Of a stretch of DNA of 64,000 bases, positions 20,096 to 30,294 are shown piece after piece. The stretch is taken from assembly GCA_022606425.2 (NCBI GenBank), contig JAHDVF020000527.1:434001-498000 (forward strand), given 5' to 3'. A program made the translations under genes and the position numbers. How positions within the stretch are numbered: position 1 is the stretch's first letter; the number at the start of each line of letters is the position of its first letter. The notes beneath the pieces are model-generated. The model made no database searches. It was not told where the DNA came from and saw only the letters and a list, made by a program, of their open reading frames with translations. Source of the stretch: Lepidostoma basale (Eukaryota; Arthropoda; Insecta; Trichoptera; Lepidostomatidae).

Positions 20096-20520
20096 ACTGT
20101 GAATGTGGAGGAATCTGGAGACGTGTGTCGTGATCGAGTAGTGTGACGGCCATTCTCTCTGCCTACTCCTTCGGGGAAACGTGTTGTGATGGTTCGTTGT
20201 TGTTGTTGCGAATGAAAATGTTATTAACAAAATAATGAAAGGGTTAAAGATGGTTTGGACAGATTGAAATAATTAATGTACACAGAAGGGTGAAGAAAGT
20301 ATAATATATGCAAACGATGTAAGCTGAAATAGGAACGGAAGAAGGCTGAGGAAAACGTGGCATGATCAAATTAATCAAATATTAAATGGCGGCGACGTGA
20401 ATGTCGGAAAAATCGACGTGTGTGTATGACATAAAGTATGAATATTGAGGAACGAGAGAAGAACAGTGTAGCGTTCTTTATGCCTACCTATTTGGGTAGA
20501 CGGCATCATGGTTTATTAGT
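20096..20520 (+). mobile_element. Two LINE-A 3' fragments in tandem
   Basis: The first (20096-20215) ends TGTGATGGTTCGTTGTTG with a TTG tail. The second (20240-20520) runs from GGTTTGGACAGATTGAAAT through ACGTGGCATGATCAAATTAA to TTATTAGTTAGTTAAT with a TTAG tail. Both tail types sit side by side. Confidence 0.7.
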
Positions 20521-20599
20521 TAGTTAATGTTTTATTTTTTTTAAATGGGTTTGTAAAATTCGAAACATTCAATTTATATTTATTTTAATAAAAAAAATA

Positions 20600-20960
20600 T
20601 TAATTGTATCTCAATAGAAACGAAGATGTAAATTATTTGGAAACAGAATATGGTAGTCGAGGCGTTTACAGGACTTATGGCCTGTCATTGGCGATCACTT
20701 TATGTTTAACAACATTCACCATTCCGCCCTCCTTACGACACCACGTCTGACAAATTTTTGGAACTTTTATATGTTCATATTTTTTCACTGTTGGTAGGTC
20801 CATCTACACTAACGCCATCTATAAAGATAATTTGTAACCAACCAATGACAGGTCATAAGTCCTGTAAACGCCTCGACTACCATATTCTGTTTCCAAACAA
20901 TTTACATCTTCGTCTCTATTGAGATACAATTAATCCTTAAAAAAATGATTAACCCGCAAT
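20600..20960. repeat. HP-B foldback repeat
   Basis: TTAATTGTATCTCAATAG at the left and CTATTGAGATACAATTAATC at the right. Internal GTAGTCGAGGCGTTTACAGG and its inverted partner CCTGTAAACGCCTCGACTAC. Confidence 0.75.
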
Positions 20961-21420
20961 GGATAAAAATCCAGTATTCTACAAGTATTTGTATACGAAA
21001 AAAAAAAATAGAATATATGAGTAGCTTTTTAGTTAAGGGATTTAATTTAAATTTGGAAGATTATTTTAAAAGAGAATATCGTAAATTGTATTGGATAAAA
21101 CATACAATAATGTTCATTTATCGTATTCAAGGTTCGAACCCCGTACGTGCTTCTAAATATGCCTGCTGCGCATTCAAAACAGGATTGTATCATACTATAC
21201 AGTTGTAGCACATCTGACAATTTTCGGTGTATACCATACTCTGGAGCAGCAAGGCCGAACTAGTCAAACTTCGAGAGTTATGGCTCGGTTTGATAAACGA
21301 TCTTGTATTCTAGTACTACCCGGCCCACTGGTATCTTTTATGGTTCTCGGGTCATTCAGTGTCAAGCGACATTGAAACAGCGTAGTTTATCTAAAGTACA
21401 GCAATCTGAAACATAAACAA
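20961..21420. other. No gene seen
   Basis: AT-rich then mixed sequence. A short GGTTCGAACCCC (21133) resembles a tRNA B box, but no tRNA can be folded around it. Confidence 0.4.
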
Positions 21421-21548
21421 TCACACCATCTCGCCGTTTCCCCGAATAGTAGCTAGAGAGAATGGACCGCCACACTACCCAAATCAAATCAAATCTAATT
21501 AGTATATTTCCTCAAAATTATTACAAACTATTGTAAATTAAAGTTTAA

Positions 21549-22179
21549 CCCTCACCACTCCATTATTTTTTGATATTGTTTGTCAGCCAACTATAATTTA
21601 AATAATGTCAAAATATTTTTATTAATAAGTAGGTACAAAAAAAATCATTAAAAATTCATTTGCAATGATTCATTCTTCAAATAAAAAACAATTTACACAA
21701 AACATTATGGACTAGGTACTTATAGTTTTGCATAGTATGGTACTTTTTAAAACAATCCCCAGGATGGAGACCAGGTTTTCTGGAACAGGTCTCACAAAAC
21801 CACACTGTTTCCCGTCTTCCCCCTGGAATCTTTCTGCACACAATACAGTCTTTAGAACCTTTGTCCAGTTTCGCAATGAAGTGGGGCTTGTACTCTAATC
21901 GCTCTTCTGCATGACGTATCACGCGAAGTTCCCGCTATTTTAGGTTATGTGAATTTGCAAGGATTATTTTATAGTAAAATATAAACGGAAAATAGTCAAA
22001 ATCTTATTAAAACGTGAAATTAAATGTTTTTTTTAACGAATAATCACAAGAAAGTCAAGTTTTGCGCGCGAAAATACACCGCGCGCGCAAGTCTTATCTT
22101 GTCGGCCGCCAGCCGACAAACTGAGTTATAGCGTACATATAGTGATGTCGGCTTGCATTCGACAAAGGAGTGGTAAGGG
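21549..22179. mobile_element. piggyBac-like element, internally deleted
   Basis: Inverted termini CCCTCACCACTCC (21549) and GGAGTGGTAAGGG (ending 22179) are flanked by TTAA at 21545-21548 and 22180-22183. TTAA duplication plus CCC termini are the hallmark of the piggyBac superfamily. Subterminal sequence contains GTCGGCCGCCAGCCGAC and CATATAGTGATGTCGGC. At about 630 bp it retains only the last part of the transposase gene. Confidence 0.85.
21677..21922 (-). pseudogene. piggyBac transposase C-terminal Cys-rich fragment
   Basis: The frame has KDCIVCRKIPGGRRETVWFC, ETCSRKPGLHPGDCFKKYHT: two CxxC pairs plus a C/H pair typical of the C-terminal zinc-binding domain of piggyBac-type transposases, which contacts the terminal repeats. 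The catalytic DDD domain is absent. The frame is closed by a stop eight codons upstream of the first residue given here, so it has no native start. It lies inside the TTAA-flanked element on the expected strand. Confidence 0.75.
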
Positions 22180-22330
22180 TTAAGGCATATATTGTGAACA
22201 GGCAAAATATAATATACAATACCAGGAACCCATGAGATGGTTCAACTTTAGGAATACAAGATAAACTCTAACTACTTGTCTCTATAGACAGAATATTATA
22301 CAATTTCTTTCCGAATACCGAACAATTTTG

Positions 22331-22690
22331 AAACCATTTGTTTGTAACACCGACGGATCAATTCATATTTTAAATATTCCGTGACGTCATCACTCTCCTG
22401 TTGATTATCAACCTTTTAATGTCAGGTTGCGGTTTAGTGTAAATTAACAGTAAAAATAAAGCTTGATAATTTTATGTGAAAAGGAAAGAAAAATTTGTAC
22501 TTCTCATTTATCTTGAAATAATTCCAGAAAATTAAAAGAAAAGAAGGTGGACTATTTATAAAAGATCATTTATTTAAAAAAAAAAATTGTAGTATTAGTT
22601 CCTATGAAAAATGTATTGTAATTTCTTATTCTATGATTTTGCATTGAACTCTTATTATTATGTTGATTTCATAAAAACTCACTAACGAAC
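22331..22690. other. No gene seen
   Basis: AT-rich unique sequence. Confidence 0.45.
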
Positions 22691-22700
22691 AGGTTAACAA

Positions 22701-22929
22701 AAATTAATACGAATGAAAACGACAGTTTTCTAGAAGTTTTATTATATTTTATGGAAATGACATGTTTCGCCCTTCTAAGGCATTATCAATTGTGACATTT
22801 GATGATGCCTTAGAAGGGCGAAACATGTCATTCCCATAAAATATAATAAAACTTCTAGAAAACTGTCGTTTTCATTCGTACTGATTATTCAATGTGGCGT
22901 TTTACATCATTGTTCAAGAAACAATAAAT
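22701..22929. repeat. HP-A foldback element, best-preserved copy
   Basis: Inverted arms of about 83 bp (22703-22785 and 22795-22885) match almost perfectly. Then a single-copy right end with TTGTTCAAGAAACAATAAAT. A 10-bp direct repeat AGGTTAACAA flanks it (22691-22700, 22930-22939). The plus centre reads TTGATGAT, GCCTT-AGA-AGGGC, GAAACATGTC. This is a hammerhead layout differing from the consensus core only by U for C at position 3. No ORF. Confidence 0.85.
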
Positions 22930-22939
22930 AGGTTAACAA

Positions 22940-23600
22940 CTTTTTTTTTTAAATATATATATTTCGCAATCATGGATTATGAATGTATTTTTACTATGCG
23001 AGCTTTTATAAAATTAAAACATACTTGGGATCAGGGGGATACTGAGTAAAGCCGTCGTTAAGTAAAAACGGCATTGTATTGGTACAGCTAAAGAAGCAGC
23101 TGCGAGAAATGTGCGAGAGATGTAGACGTCCCGAGATGCTTTTACGTTCTCGTTAATCAACAGAATGTCCACAAAAAGAGGAACAAAGCGACATAACTCA
23201 TTCACACCAGTTAAGACCAACTGAGGCGGATATTTAAATGGACTGTGTTGAAGATCAGCCGTAAGAACTGATGAACGTGGCATTCACGTCCCGATGTGCG
23301 CGGCGATACAATACGTTCACTGAACAGTTCGCGCGACGGACAGCGTACGGACGTCAGACATATAAATATGTAACAAACTGGGATATTTAATGAAAGCTGC
23401 ATCTAAGGACTAACCTAATGTTTCAAATATATCGCGTTAATACATTATTTATTTGGGGTGAGAGTTGTCGAAAAAATTTACGAAAATTATAATATTTTTT
23501 TTAAAGCCTCCCTATTTTTTTATTATATACTTATTTAATCATTTTAAAAGTTTGTCCTTCCGCTGTACATGTCTGTAATCTATAAATAAATATACTTTTT
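22940..23600. other. Unique mixed-composition stretch
   Basis: 23010-23400 is less AT-rich (CGGCGATACAATACGTTCAC, GCGCGACGGACAGCG). Minus frames of 89 and 63 codons overlap. I see no domain. It lies about 200 bp upstream of the exon candidate at 23608. Confidence 0.3.
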
Positions 23601-23607
23601 GTTTCAG

Positions 23608-23709
23608 ATTAATAGAAAATGTAGAACAAATGCAGCAGTTTTCAATGTCACGCAAAAGACGTCTGAAGAAATACCCTACCACGCCGCCATTTCGTTTTAT
23701 AAAAAAATA
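23608..23709 (+). other. Candidate terminal exon
   Basis: A polypyrimidine run and TTTTTGTTTCAG (ends 23607) form a good 3' splice site. The following 100 bp is open in two frames. One reads LIENVEQMQQFSMSRKRRLK, then KYPTTPPFRFIKK and a TAA stop at 23707-23709. An AATAAA signal lies just after. No repeat match in the window and no homologue recognised. It is equally possible that this is a chance arrangement. Confidence 0.25.
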
Positions 23710-23839
23710 AAAATAAATGTTTTCCTATACTTCAGAGTTGTAATAATATAATGTAAAAATTTCTAAATAATACGTTTATTTTGTCACCTTTAAAAAGTCA
23801 TAAAAATTACTCATTTTCGGGCGTCTGAACGGTTTGCTC

Positions 23840-24030
23840 CATGAAGATATGGTATGACCAAATTAATCAATTACTGAAAGGCCAATGTTCATAGAAAGAA
23901 CAATCGATGAGCGTGTGTTTTACGAAGTGTGAATGTAAAAGATTCGAGAGAGTTATGTCAGGATAGAATAGTTTGGCGGTCCATTCTCTCTGCCTACTCC
24001 TCCGGGGAAGCGGCGTGATGGTTAGTTAGA
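23840..24030 (+). mobile_element. LINE-A 3' fragment
   Basis: GATATGGTATGACCAAATTA through GGTCCATTCTCTCTGCCTAC to GATGGTTAGTTAGATAG. Frameshifted. Confidence 0.75.
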
Positions 24031-24484
24031 TAGTAAATAAAAAATAATCAACATTTTCAACATTTATTTCAAGTATAATCCTTATTATTATTTTATCTGA
24101 CGCATCCGTCACACAAATCCGGCGTGAATGACGAGTTTAAGGAAAATGTCTTTGCTAAAAGGAACAATACACAAAGTGAGCTTAGCAACTAATCAACACC
24201 AATGATAGTCTTGTCAGTTACGATTATTTTTAAAACGCATAGCCAACTGAATTCTGTTTGGTTTTCTGTCGGATGATAACAAGTGAACAAGAAAATTTTA
24301 AAATATGATTCATTTTGAAATAGAATGTACAATTTTTCTGAAATACGAGTACATCTATGCGAAGTCTTTCTTAAAATCTATAAAGATTTTACAATCTCTT
24401 TCATTCATTTTAAAATCTTGAACATTAATGTCTCTTCTTCTTCTTCCTTGATAAAGACCTATTATATATTTATTTATTTATTTA
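24031..24484. other. No gene seen
   Basis: AT-rich, nothing supportable. Confidence 0.45.
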
Positions 24485-24725
24485 ATTGTTGAATCGCTCT
24501 TTACATCATGACAGCATGAGCCAAATCGATGTAAAGGGTTTATAGCTATCAAAGTGATTTTCGTGACTTGTGATAAGTAGCTAATCTATCGCCATTTAAT
24601 TGTCACGTGAATTCTACACCAGACCAAAGACAGTGTGACAATCACGCTGCCCTCGCCGGGGATCGAACCCGGAACCTTCGGGGTGGCAGTCAATGCACTT
24701 ACCACTCGGTCACTAAGGTCGTCTG
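24485..24725 (-). mobile_element. tRNA-derived SINE-1
   Basis: Minus head with ACCGAGTGGTAAGTGC and GGTTCGATCCCCGG, body GGTCTGGTGTAGAATTCACG, tail TTTGGCTCATGCTGTCATGA. Most complete head of the family with 53.74 kb. Confidence 0.75.
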
Positions 24726-25029
24726 TAATATATGATCTGTTCTCCTGAGGGTGAAGGAAATTTTCAGCTGTTCTTTCATATTTTAGGAGGTCTTCCATGA
24801 GAACGAGGAATATATCGCGTTTCTTAATTTAAAAGCATGCGTTAGAAATTTAAAAACGTTTTTATTTTATGTAATACAAATAAAACAAAAAATAACTGTT
24901 TTGTTTTGTTTTTCCATTTTTACTTTATTTTTTATGTCCATCTAAATAATCCTTACTGAAAGCGATCGATTTATAGAAATTTAAGGATATTTTATGGAAG
25001 AAGCATGTTTCCCCTTTCTAGTTCATTCA

Positions 25030-25245
25030 CAAATTATGGTATGACCATCACATTAATTCCATTAAAAATATATTAAAAGACGGCTACATTCGAAGCCGGA
25101 AAAATCTACGAGCTTGCATGTTACGATATATGAATTCAGAGGAAGCTCGAGAGGTATGTCAGGAGGGAGTAGTGTGCGGTCCATCCTCTCTGTCTACCTC
25201 TCCGGGGAAACGACACGTTGCTTAGTTAGTTAGTTAGTTAGAAAT
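25030..25245 (+). mobile_element. LINE-A 3' fragment
   Basis: ATTATGGTATGACCATCACA (WYDHH-type), CGAAGCCGGAAAAATC, GTCTACCTCTCCGGGG, then a (TTAG)n tail to 25242. Confidence 0.75.
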
Positions 25246-25680
25246 AACTTTTATATAGATAAAAGACTTAATTTTTTTAAATTATAATTGATTGTTGGTG
25301 AAGCGTGTGAATAGTGACAAATATTCTAATGATCTCAGATCTTATCGGATTATCTTTATGGTTACAGCTTCAGCGGAATGTTTCATTTAATTGATGCATT
25401 AACTACCGGCGAGCAATCTGTGGAGTCGATGTATGAATGCGAGGAATGCGATGATCGTAAATCGATTTAATTGGAACCAATCAGCGTCATTATCCGCCCA
25501 TGTAATTTGAGTTCGAGTCGATAACGCCTTCGCGTGGAGGCCAATTCGGCTGCAGATTTTTGTACCAAACGTTGAAAACATAATTAGAAGTGTCTTAGTT
25601 CTAACCAGATAATTGCCGATGGACATTCATTTATAATTTCTTAAATGATAGTGTGAAACCCCATATTATAACAATAATTA
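25246..25680. other. No gene seen
   Basis: One 75-codon minus frame (25399-25626) without a motif. Confidence 0.4.
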
Positions 25681-25681
25681 A

Positions 25682-25870
25682 TTGGGCGGTGGTCTAGAGA
25701 ACAGAACTCTTGCCGAATCTAGAGGACATGGGTTCAAACCTGAACACGACTCGATTCCTTCTTTACAATTAAGATCTATTTCTGGTCAGTTTGTAGATTG
25801 CAAAATAATTTCTAATACCATTGATTTAAATTTGTGGTTTTAAGTGTTCTTTATATTCTGGCTTTCAAGT
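25682..25870 (+). mobile_element. tRNA-derived SINE-2
   Basis: GGCGGTGGTCTAGAGAACAG (A-box side), GGGTTCAAACCTGAACACGA (B-box side), then CGATTCCTTCTTTACAAT. Head shared with 5.8 kb. Confidence 0.6.
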
Positions 25871-26169
25871 TGTCCTAATTATTTTTTTTTTTTCTGGTCT
25901 AGGTCTAGGGGATAACACTTAGCTCCTGATCCATAATAAATGGATTTTTTCTCTTATTGCACATAGTATAATAAATTCTAATACATATTTATTAATTTCT
26001 AATAGTAAACGCGATTGTTCAGTGGTTTAACTTGGATTTAATTTTTATAAATTATATAAATAGTGACAAATTTGTTTCGCCTTGTGAGGGCATTCTCAAA
26101 CTGAACCTAATCGCCAAACTGTGTTTACTTATGTCCATATTTATTGTTTCTTGTTTGTCAGTTTTATTA

Positions 26170-26545
26170 TATTGTATGTGAATAATAATAATAGTATGTT
26201 AACTTTTAAAGCGCCGTTTTTGTGATGTAATCACCTCAAGGGCGTATTAAGACGTGTTTTAAATCTACATGTGAACGCTGCATCTGATTGATATTCGCGA
26301 CCGATTAGAAAGTATATTAGAACAAAATATGCAAGTTTTAAATTGGGTATGAAATATGAAAAATATGGGTTTTCAGCTTGGATCTGAAATCTGTCCGATC
26401 ATTTATGCATCTGAGGTGTGAAGGAAGATTGTTCCAAGCTGATAGACCGGCTACCGCAAACGCTCGATCCCCGAAATTTGTACTAGGGCAACGTTTTTGC
26501 TCAACTAATCTTCCTATTGCCGAGGAGTTCGCCGAACGAAGTGTG
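26170..26545 (-). mobile_element. LINE-E (CR1/Jockey-like) 3' end
   Basis: Minus frame 26346-26541 reads NFGDRAFAVAGLSAWNNLPS, then FRSKLKTHIFHISYPI and a stop. F--AG--WN-LP---R and F---LKT-LF are the end of CR1/Jockey-type reverse transcriptases. The 3' UTR contains ACGCCCTTGAGGTGATTACA and ends in (ATT)n. Related ends are at 34.1 and 46.2 kb. Confidence 0.7.
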
Positions 26546-26559
26546 GATTTCCTTGTATT

Positions 26560-26850
26560 TCCTTGTACTCGTATATGTACACGTTTCGTCTGTCTAAGAC
26601 ATTATAAATTATTGATTGTTGAGGTTTTTGTTTTGTAAAGCTCCATTATAATTATTATAATAATAAACGCGAATTATTGTTTCGAAACAAGTAAAACCAT
26701 TAAACACTCGCGTTTATTATTATAATAACATTATAAGTTGTCAAAACGACATTTGATAATGCTTTAGCCAGGCGAAACATGACAATTCACATAAAATATA
26801 ATCAAACTTCTTGAAAACAGTAATACCAAATATCATTAGTAATACATTTT
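26560..26850. repeat. HP-A foldback element, diverged
   Basis: Left remnant ACGTTTCGTCTGTCTAAGAC, right remnant ACATTTGATAATGCTTTAGC, AGGCGAAACATGACAATTCA. An extra palindrome ATTATAATAATAAACGCGA / TCGCGTTTATTATTATAAT is nested at 26652-26730. Confidence 0.6.
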
Positions 26851-27340
26851 TTTTTATTTGAATCGGTACATCTGGCATATATGTATTTACTCTATTTGAA
26901 TGCCATTATGTAACGTCATTTCATTATCGAGGAATAAGTTATTTATTTAAATTTAATATCTTACCAAGCTGATTCCTGTGTTCCGGCGCCATGGCAGAGA
27001 GATTAGAGTAAGATAAATTGTCTATTTATCTCTCCGTATCTCTTTTTATCTCCTCGACACACAACCACCGTTCTTCGCGGCACAACACATTGTTTAAATA
27101 AATCACTTTTTTAAATCAACACTTCGTCACTCGCTGTCAATGAACTTTGTAAACATTAATCAAACACGTTAATTTTAAGGCACACAAAATGTCGTGGATA
27201 TTCCAAAACGAAATTGTCACTTTCATCCAAACGTATTTAAACTTTAAAAAAATATTTTTTTATATATTACCAATTTACAAAATGATTAAACTATAAGTCG
27301 TCAAACTCGAATAAGTTAAGATAAACAGTTTATCTGTATA
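26851..27340. other. No gene seen
   Basis: AT-rich unique sequence. Confidence 0.45.
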
Positions 27341-27344
27341 TGAA

Positions 27345-27505
27345 ATGTTTGAATTTGAAACACTGTTTTTACGCACCACAATTAATTTATATGAGTTGTT
27401 TGTTTGTAACATCTGATAATGCAAATAGGTTGGCGAAACAGCTGTTGTGACAAACTCATATAAATAAATTGTAATAAGAGTGTTTCAAATTTAAACATTT
27501 AATAA
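27345..27505 (+). ncRNA. Single hammerhead-like motif inside a hairpin
   Basis: Arms TTGAAACACTG/AGTGTTTCAA and TATATGAGTT/AACTCATATA enclose one motif, so helix I is effectively extended along the whole element. The centre reads CTGATAAT (27413-27420), imperfect helix II GC...GC, GAAA (27435-27438), palindrome ACAGCTGT and U. Core position 8 is A instead of G, which should impair cleavage. It differs from other copies in being a single motif, not a facing pair. Confidence 0.5.
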
Positions 27506-27589
27506 TTTTGATACATCATAGTATTTCGGCTTAAACAATGGATTATCTTATCTGTAAATAATAGTGTCAAATGCAAATATAAGAAGTGA

Positions 27590-27850
27590 ATGCAGTGCGA
27601 ATTAAAGCGTTATGTACAAATGAATGAAAATGTCATTAAGAGGGTTCGGGCACATGGAAAGAATGGTAAAAAAATAATATGTAAACGGCGTAAATTGAAC
27701 AAGAATAGAGGAAGACCGACAAAAACATGGCACGATAAAATCAATGTCGATCACGACAGGGGTCGAAGAAATCGACGTACGTTCATGAGACGATTGTATA
27801 AGTGTTTAAGAAGCGAGAGATGTTAGAAAAGAACAGTGTAATGGTCTATT
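27590..27850 (+). mobile_element. LINE-A C-terminal fragment, diverged
   Basis: KRVRAHGKNGKK, NRGRPTKTWHDKINVDHDRG, RRNRRTFM. Small deletions relative to other copies. The end is lost at 27850. Confidence 0.7.
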
Positions 27851-27879
27851 ATTATTATTATCGCTTCGGAGATCGATGT

Positions 27880-28070
27880 CTTTCATATTCGTGAAAGTAC
27901 GTTCAGAAGACAAATACTCCCTGTATTCCTAATGTCGAACCATCTCTCATGCGTTCCTGGTATTATAAATATATTTATTATATTTTACCTGTTCTTAATA
28001 GATGTCTTAAACTATAGAAATTGTTTGTAATATCTTTTGAGAAAATAAACTGATTTGGTTTGATTATATC
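27880..28070 (+). mobile_element. Jockey-2 3' UTR
   Basis: Reverse complement of the UTR at 28.74-28.92 kb: GTACGTTCAGAAGACAAATA, CGTTCCTGGTATTATAAATA, ending TGATTTGGTTTGATT. The tail is followed by a LINE-A end at 28070-28112. Confidence 0.65.
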
Positions 28071-28112
28071 TGCCTATCCCTTCCGGGAGGCGGCGTGTTG
28101 TTTAGCTAGTCA

Positions 28113-28690
28113 GTTATATTGTCATCGGCTGTCCCTCGTACCGAGAAAGACGGTTGTGGATCCTCGTATGAGAATGGATTCAAATCCAAGTACCACTCAC
28201 TCGGGGGCATCTTAGCAGAGAAGACGCTGGCAGTGGAATCGCCACCGTCTCCCGATGGTCTTTATTTTTTCTTTCTGCCAATATCTTCCCAGTGTTTAAT
28301 ATCAAGGTTTGTCCTTAGTTGCGTATACTCGTATGTGTATTTATGTACGAGGAATTCCAGAATTGAATGTTTTTAGTTAAAATATTTCCAGTATTTAAAG
28401 TTAGGGGGAGTTTTTGTATGCACCAATCTCCCCAATTCAGTTCGACAGTAACTCAGCCGAATGTCTTCACACTACTTCGACAAACTAATCCATTACGAGA
28501 GTTATTTTTGTATTCCAGGGGGTGACTTTTCAATTTCGCTGTGAATGTTTAAGAGATGAAGAATGCACCTCATTCGTTATTCAGTTCAAAAAGGTGCAAT
28601 TTTACTGCAACTCGTTGAGGTTGTAAGGAGGATTGTTCATACCAAAAGTTTTTGATTAGACAAAAGAACAACACTTATTGGGAGTACATT
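28113..28690. other. Unassigned
   Basis: An 85-codon frame at 28119-28376 (AVPRTEKDGCGSSYENG) is not AT noise but matches nothing I know. The remainder is unique. Confidence 0.3.
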
Positions 28691-29237
28691 AATAAGTGTT
28701 TTCGTAATCTGGAAAACTCTTTTCTAGAAGTTTTATGGTAATCAAATCAAATAAAATCCGTTTATTTTCTTAAAAGATTTTACAAACAACAAACATATTT
28801 TAAGACATCTATTGAGAATAGGTAAAATATAATAAATATACAATACCAGTAACGCATGAGAGATGGTTCGACATTATGAATACAAGATACTCTCCAAAGT
28901 CAAGAGTATTTGTCTTCTGAACGTACTTTATCGAATTTGGAACACGTCGATCTCCGAAGCGATCATGTTCAGCAGTTTGATTGCTCTCAACACAGGCATC
29001 ACCAGCAGGTTGGTTCTGCATGCTGGGAGATAAAACAGTCTGTGCTGACGCTGTCGAAGATAACCATCCGGAACATAAAGACGGATAGCCTCCAAGATGA
29101 TGGAATTCTCAAAGAATCCCCTGATAAGTCTGAAGAAATGGGTAAGTATGCACCCATCCCTCCTTATCTGTAGACTATTGGTCCCCAGCATGCCCAAGAG
29201 GAATGCAGTGTCGCTTTGTTTAAGCATTATCAAATGT
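28690..29237. repeat. HP-A split by Jockey-2
   Basis: TTTTCTAGAAGTTTTATGG at 28720-28738 and AAGCATTATCAAATGTC at 29222-29238 are adjoining parts of an HP-A arm separated by Jockey-2. Confidence 0.6.
28739..29215 (-). mobile_element. Jockey-2 LINE C-terminus
   Basis: Minus frame 28928-29233 reads ILTHFFRLIRGFFENS, LYVPDGYLRQRQHRLFYLPA, CRTNLLVMPVLRAIKLLN. FF-L--G, LYVP, then (P)(A/N)CRT--- -PV--AI-LLN is the terminal region of a Jockey/CR1-like RT. Then 3' UTR with an ATCAAATC tail. It is 5'-truncated inside an HP-A arm. Confidence 0.75.
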
Positions 29238-29625
29238 CTAACTGACTAACTAACCATCACGCTTTCTCCCCGATGGTGTAGGCAGAAATAATGGACTACC
29301 ACACCGATCTTTTCTGACATATTTCTCTAGCTTCTTCAAAATTCATACATCGCGTCATGCACGCGGGTCGATTTCTCCAGCTCCTCCCGTGGCTCTCCCT
29401 CTTTTGTTTAATTTAGTTTTATCTTGCCACGTTTTCCTCGGTCTTCCTCTATGTCTAGTTCCGTTTACGTCGTTAACATATACTGTTTTTACAATTCATT
29501 CATTACATGTGCCCAAACCATCTTAAGGATTTTTTTCCTTTCATCATTTTGTAACACTTTAATGGACACTGTATTCACTTCTTATATTTGAATTTGACAA
29601 TCATTTCAGATCTAAGCAGAAATTT
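29238..29625 (-). mobile_element. LINE-A copy
   Basis: TAACTGACTAACTAACCATC tail, then ATCGCGTCATGCACGCGGGT, TTGCCACGTTTTCCTCGG and CATGTGCCCAAACCATCTTA (LRWFGH region). Frameshifted. Confidence 0.75.
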
Positions 29626-29754
29626 CAACTTTTTCATATTTCATACCAAAATTGTAACCCAACAAGTATATTTGTTTTATTTTATTTTCTTACTGATCGC
29701 GAATATCAAAAGCAGCGTTAATTTTTATATTTAAAACACGATGTTACGGGTTCT

Positions 29755-29908
29755 GGAGTGAAGACCGCGTTGGACGTCCCCCTGCCCGTTAGACCGACGA
29801 TCTGAAGAGGTTTGCTGGACATGGATGGATGGGAGCGGCAATGGATAGGGCATGGCGTGCTTTTGGAGAGGCCTACATTCAGAAGTGGATGACAGACACC
29901 TGATGATG
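29755..29908 (+). mobile_element. RTE-like LINE 3' end with (GAT)n tail
   Basis: EDRVGRPPAR, stop, TDDLKRFAGHGWMGAAMDRA, WRAFGEAYIQKWMTD, stop, then GATGATGATGATG. Conserved end of a different RTE-type LINE. Confidence 0.7.
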
Positions 29909-29934
29909 ATGATGAAACATTGTTTTTTCAACTT

Positions 29935-30000
29935 TTGAGAATATTTTTATCGACATGTTTCGAAAGCTTTACACCTTCATCATCGGGAGAACGATGGAAA
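29935..30000 (-). ncRNA. Hammerhead-like segment (CCGATGAT class)
   Basis: Minus: CCGATGAT, GAAGG-TGTAAAG-CTTTC, GAAACATGTC. Helix II has one wobble/mismatch and core position 4 is C instead of U. The arms do not form a full pair here. Confidence 0.45.
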
Positions 30001-30104
30001 AAACAGTATTTCTATTCACATAAAATTCTTCATTATGGAATTTCACAGCATTAACGCCTCACAAAAAAATATTTTTGTTATTTGAAATTTCATGATTGAA
30101 GTTC

Positions 30105-30225
30105 AGAAAGATTTTTTTTTTAAATTTTACATTAAATGTCAATTTAGTTAAAATCCACTTATGTTTGCGTCTTCGTCCGGTTTCGGCAGCTGGCTGCCAT
30201 CTTCTATCCAGGAAGATGTCGTTTT
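30105..30225 (-). ncRNA. Hammerhead-like segment (CAGAAGAT class)
   Basis: Minus: TAGAAGAT, GGCAGC-CA-GCTGCC, GAAACCGG, then ACGAAGACGCAAAC. The palindrome is broken (ACCGGA). Same flank TTAGTTAAAATCCA as 20.0, 35.15 and 45.58 kb. Confidence 0.45.
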
Positions 30226-30294
30226 GATTGTATTGTAATGATTTATGTTGGCAAATTTCATTAAAATCATCCGTACGATGGCCTAGCAGCCCCT

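Larger units (their letters stand above)
21481..22330 (-). mobile_element. Jockey-2 LINE 3' UTR interrupted by piggyBac
   Basis: Flanks AAATCAAATCAAATCTAATT (21482) and GAACAGGCAAAATATAATAT onward match the 3' end of Jockey-2 at 28.74-28.92 kb. The piggyBac element sits at a TTAA in that sequence. A LINE-A scrap (21425-21480) precedes it. Confidence 0.65.

Noticed and set aside
21125..21150. GGTTCGAACCCC resembling a tRNA T arm
   Set aside because: No anticodon arm or acceptor stem at proper distance.
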